This document shows, piece by piece, positions 62,790 through 64,000 of a stretch of DNA of 64,000 nt (the stretch's first letter is position 1; each line of letters starts with the position of its first letter). The DNA is taken from contig CCNA01000004.1 of assembly GCA_000824805.1 (NCBI GenBank), positions 186,001 through 250,000 of the forward strand, written 5' to 3'. The notes under the pieces were generated by a model that made no database searches, had not been told where the DNA came from, and was given only the letters and a program-made list of their open reading frames with translations. The translations under genes and the position numbers were made by a program. This DNA comes from Mesorhizobium sp. SOD10 (GTDB taxonomy: Bacteria; Pseudomonadota; Alphaproteobacteria; Rhizobiales; Rhizobiaceae).

Positions 62790-64000
62790 TTAGGTACGCA
62801 CGATGAGCGGCACCTGGCCTTCATGCCGATCGGACAGAAAGGCGCCGACGCGGTCGCCGACCCGCTGGAAGGTGAGATCGATCGTCTTGTCGCCGACCGT
62901 CAGGTGCCTGATCATAAGCGTGTCGATGCCGATCGGCAGCCTCGGGCGCGTGACGTGCAATTCACCCTGCCAGCCATCGATCTCCAGCCCCAAGCATGCC
63001 TGCATCAGCATGAAGGTGGAGCCTGCCGACCAGGCCTGCGGCAGGCAGGCCACGGGATAGGCGATAGGCGCCTCGCCGGGCGCCCGTGCGAAACCGCAGA
63101 ACAGCTCCGGCAGCCGCATGTTGAAATGCACGGCCGACTCGAACGTGCCGCTCATCAGCCGCACCACACTGTCGCGTTCGCCGTAGCGTGCGAGGCCGAC
63201 GCCGCAGAGCGCCGTATCATGCGGCCAGATCGAGCCGTTGTGGTAGGACATCGGGTTGAAAAACACCGCGTCGTCGGCGAGCGTCCTCAGCCCCCAGCCG
63301 GAATGGAAGGAGGCCGACAGCAGCTGGTCGGCGACCAGCTTGGCGCGTTCGGGCTGCGGCAATCCGACGAAAAGCAGGTGCCCGGCATTTGAGGTGCGCA
63401 CTTTGCAGGGCTGGCCCTCGCCATCGATGGCCAAGGCGTAGAAGTTCATGTCCTCCAGCCAAAAGTCACGTTCCACGGCGACCCGCATTTCCTCTGCGCG
63501 GCCTTCCCAATGCTCGGCGTCCGCGAATTCGCCGCGGCGGCGTGCGAGCGCCGCCATGCCGCGGAAGGCGGCAAAGACATAGCCCTGCACTTCGACCAGC
63601 GCGATCGGCCCCTTGGGGATGCGGCCGTCGGCATGGAAAACCGAATCGAAGCTGTCCTTCCAGCCCTGGTTGGCAAGGCCGGACTCGGCGGCGCGCTGGT
63701 AGGTCACGAAACCGGTGGCGCGGCTCGCCTCCTCCGTCCATTCGGCGGCGGCTTTCAGCGAAGGCCAAAGCTTGTCGATGAACGCCATGTCGCCGGTGCG
63801 GTCGGCATAGGCGGAAGCCAGATGGATGTAGAGCGGCGTGGTGTCGACGCCGCCATAATAGCGGCCGAAAGGAAGTTCGCGCAGCGTCGCCATCTCCCCC
63901 TTGCGCGTCTCATGCATGATCTTGCCGGGCTGGGAATCGCTGAAGGGCGAGGTCTCCGTCGCCTGATGCTCGGCTAGAAAAGCCAGCACGCCGCGCGCCA
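62790..64000 (-). CDS. Glycogen-debranching-type amylo-alpha-1,6-glucosidase, C-terminal part (truncated by the window)
   Basis: About 400 C-terminal residues of an (alpha/alpha)6-barrel glucosidase of the glycogen debranching group (COG3408 type). Family segments include EMATLRELPFGRYYGGVDTT, SGLANQGWKDSFDSVFHADG, TSNAGHLLFVGLPQPERAKL and MSYHNGSIWPHDTALCGVGL, where the acidic residues of the barrel lie. The frame is still open at base 64000, so the N-terminal part is outside. It is upstream of otsA on the same strand with 147 bases between, consistent with alpha-glucan and trehalose metabolism being linked. Confidence 0.88.
   Translation of the reverse strand, partial: ARGVLAFLAEHQATETSPFSDSQPGKIMHETRKGEMATLRELPFGRYYGGVDTTPLYIHLASAYADRTGDMAFIDKLWPSLKAAAEWTEEASRATGFVTYQRAAESGLANQGWKDSFDSVFHADGRIPKGPIALVEVQGYVFAAFRGMAALARRRGEFADAEHWEGRAEEMRVAVERDFWLEDMNFYALAIDGEGQPCKVRTSNAGHLLFVGLPQPERAKLVADQLLSASFHSGWGLRTLADDAVFFNPMSYHNGSIWPHDTALCGVGLARYGERDSVVRLMSGTFESAVHFNMRLPELFCGFARAPGEAPIAYPVACLPQAWSAGSTFMLMQACLGLEIDGWQGELHVTRPRLPIGIDTLMIRHLTVGDKTIDLTFQRVGDRVGAFLSDRHEGQVPLIVRT

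Overview
The window is high-GC (roughly 60-65 %) and densely coded. It reads like the chromosome of a soil or plant-associated alphaproteobacterium of the Rhizobiales, most likely Mesorhizobium or a close relative. This rests on the number of ABC importers, the MocD/MocE-type genes, the CatI/CatJ-type and pca genes, and one long imperfect intergenic palindrome; no rRNA, tRNA or marker gene is present to confirm it. I see no transposase, integrase, phage gene or CRISPR array. Nearly everything is uptake and catabolism of small organic molecules: six complete ABC importers, each beside its own enzymes and usually its own regulator.

Layout. 1-936: end of an amidohydrolase and a CMD-family protein. 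1309-8203 (minus): CUT2-type sugar importer in which one permease is fused to an SMP-30/strictosidine-synthase-like beta-propeller, with a second such protein beside it. 8440-12489: MFS exporter, then a plus-strand pair of an ornithine-cyclodeaminase-like protein and an ammonia-lyase homologue without its MIO serine. 12508-26663 (minus): a 14-gene run holding a two-ATPase CUT1 importer, a Gfo/Idh/MocA dehydrogenase, a MocC-like isomerase, a CUT2 importer, a DUF4432 epimerase-like protein, the MocD/MocE oxygenase pair and a PanB-like protein; a divergent LacI regulator lies at 27017-28045. 28079-34668 (minus): GntR regulator, ADP-ribosylglycohydrolase, PfkB kinase and a PotABCD-like importer, a counterpart of E. 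coli yegUVW with a different transporter. 34760-39648: IclR regulator, 3-oxoadipate CoA-transferase, 3-oxoadipyl-CoA thiolase, enol-lactonase and a broken pcaC. 39744-45792: D-allose-like CUT2 importer, epimerase, LacI regulator and a 2-hydroxyacid dehydrogenase. 45807-55441: FCD regulator, DUF1185 protein, an alpha/beta-hydrolase fused to a flavin reductase, a luciferase-like monooxygenase, an aldehyde dehydrogenase and a second Pot-like importer. 55662-60037: RND efflux pair, the pump interrupted by one amber codon. 60076-64000 (minus): trehalose synthesis genes otsB and otsA and part of a glycogen-debranching-type glucosidase.

How it works together. Each block follows one plan: a periplasmic binding protein catches a solute, permeases and ATPases bring it in, and enzymes encoded in the same operon start its breakdown. 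In five of the six importer operons a strong inverted repeat lies directly after the binding-protein gene and before the next permease gene, which may raise binding-protein mRNA over that of the membrane parts. The most promising uncharacterised systems are the hydrolase/flavin-reductase/luciferase-like cluster (46.5-55.4 kb), which resembles the Rut pathway in its parts, and the 14-gene moc-like module with its asymmetric ATPase pair.
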